From Oscillospiraceae bacterium (GTDB lineage: Bacteria > Bacillota > Clostridia > Oscillospirales > Acutalibacteraceae): a stretch of 6,320 nucleotides of DNA. The notes beneath the pieces were generated by a model, which saw nothing but the letters and a program-made list of their open reading frames with translations, was not told the DNA's origin and did no database searches. Positions 6,022 through 6,320 of the stretch are shown piece by piece. The DNA lies in the NCBI GenBank assembly GCA_003505905.1, contig DNXM01000125.1:1-6320 (forward strand), in the 5' to 3' direction. Made by a program: the position numbers and the translations under genes. Numbering within the stretch: position 1 is the stretch's first letter; every line of letters begins with the position of its first letter.

Positions 6022-6320
6022 ATGCTGACACCGGCACAAATTCGCTCGCATGAATTCGCTTCAGCCGGTCGCGGTACTTATCGTTCCATTGATGTCGATG
6101 AGTTCCTCGGCGAGGTTGCAGAAGCCATTGAATCTATGACGCAGGAGAAAAATGAGTTTATTCGCCGCATCAATTCCTTGACCGAGCGAGTAGAATCCTA
6201 CCAAAAAGAAGAGGGCAACATCAGCGCCGCATTGTTGACGGCGCAGAAAATGTCCGCGGCGATGACCGCCGAAGCACAGACCAAGGCGGAAGAATTAACC
6301 GCCAACGCAGAGGCTGCCGC
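6022..6320 (+). CDS. divIVA: DivIVA-family cell division/polarity protein, N-terminal part (3' end outside window)
   Basis: DivIVA proteins form coiled-coil assemblies at curved membranes (septa and poles) and place division, wall-synthesis or chromosome factors there. Ninety-nine codons are visible before the window ends. The frame begins MLTPAQIRSHEF, equivalent to the MxLTPxDIxxxxF start of Bacillus DivIVA, continues through a loop AGRGTYRSIDVDEFL (15-29) matching the FRGYDEDEVNEFL region, and then runs into a long heptad-type coiled coil (about 28-62). After a short break at EEGN (63-66), an alanine-rich helix begins that includes AQKMSAAMTAEA (74-85). AGGAGG at 6008-6013, 8 nt upstream, fixes the start. 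The gene follows sepF by 18 nt, so co-transcription is almost certain. The membrane-loop residue corresponding to Bacillus F17 appears to be Gly (G16). Total length and C-terminal features cannot be judged. Confidence 0.93.
   Translation, partial: MLTPAQIRSHEFASAGRGTYRSIDVDEFLGEVAEAIESMTQEKNEFIRRINSLTERVESYQKEEGNISAALLTAQKMSAAMTAEAQTKAEELTANAEAA

Overview
The window is a fully coding, single-strand stretch (all genes on +) from a Gram-positive Firmicute, most likely class Clostridia and probably an Oscillospirales/Ruminococcaceae-type gut bacterium. This placement is inferred from four things: an endonuclease-type MutL, a SepF plus DivIVA division pair, strong AGGAGG ribosome binding sites, and the gene order mutS-mutL-miaA-(HlyD-like)-yggS-sepF-divIVA. 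No species can be named from the sequence alone.

Layout: 1-588 is the 3' end of mutS (mismatch recognition ATPase). 591-2537 is a complete mutL. 2542-3507 is miaA (tRNA A37 prenyltransferase). 3509-4717 is a membrane-anchored HlyD/membrane-fusion-like protein of unknown partner. 4695-5420 is a YggS/PLPBP-family pyridoxal phosphate protein that overlaps the preceding gene by 23 nt. 5467-6003 is sepF, and 6022 onward is the start of divIVA, cut by the window edge. Intergenic gaps are 2, 4, 1, -23, 46 and 18 nt, no terminator-like hairpin was seen, and there is no gene-free stretch above 50 nt. No RNA gene, mobile element or CRISPR array was found.

The genes form three functional blocks: methyl-independent mismatch repair (MutS and MutL, each carrying a plausible sliding-clamp-binding peptide), tRNA modification, and an envelope/division block (HlyD-like, YggS, SepF, DivIVA). 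A good sigma-A-type promoter, TTGACA-17 nt-GATAAT, lies inside the 3' end of yggS. It could let sepF-divIVA be expressed independently of the repair genes.

Most of the window is ordinary core genome. The points most worth a second look are that internal promoter, the uncharacterised HlyD-like protein in the place where hfq often follows miaA, a 10-residue tandem repeat in the SepF linker, and an unusual membrane-binding loop in DivIVA. No convincing undescribed system was seen.
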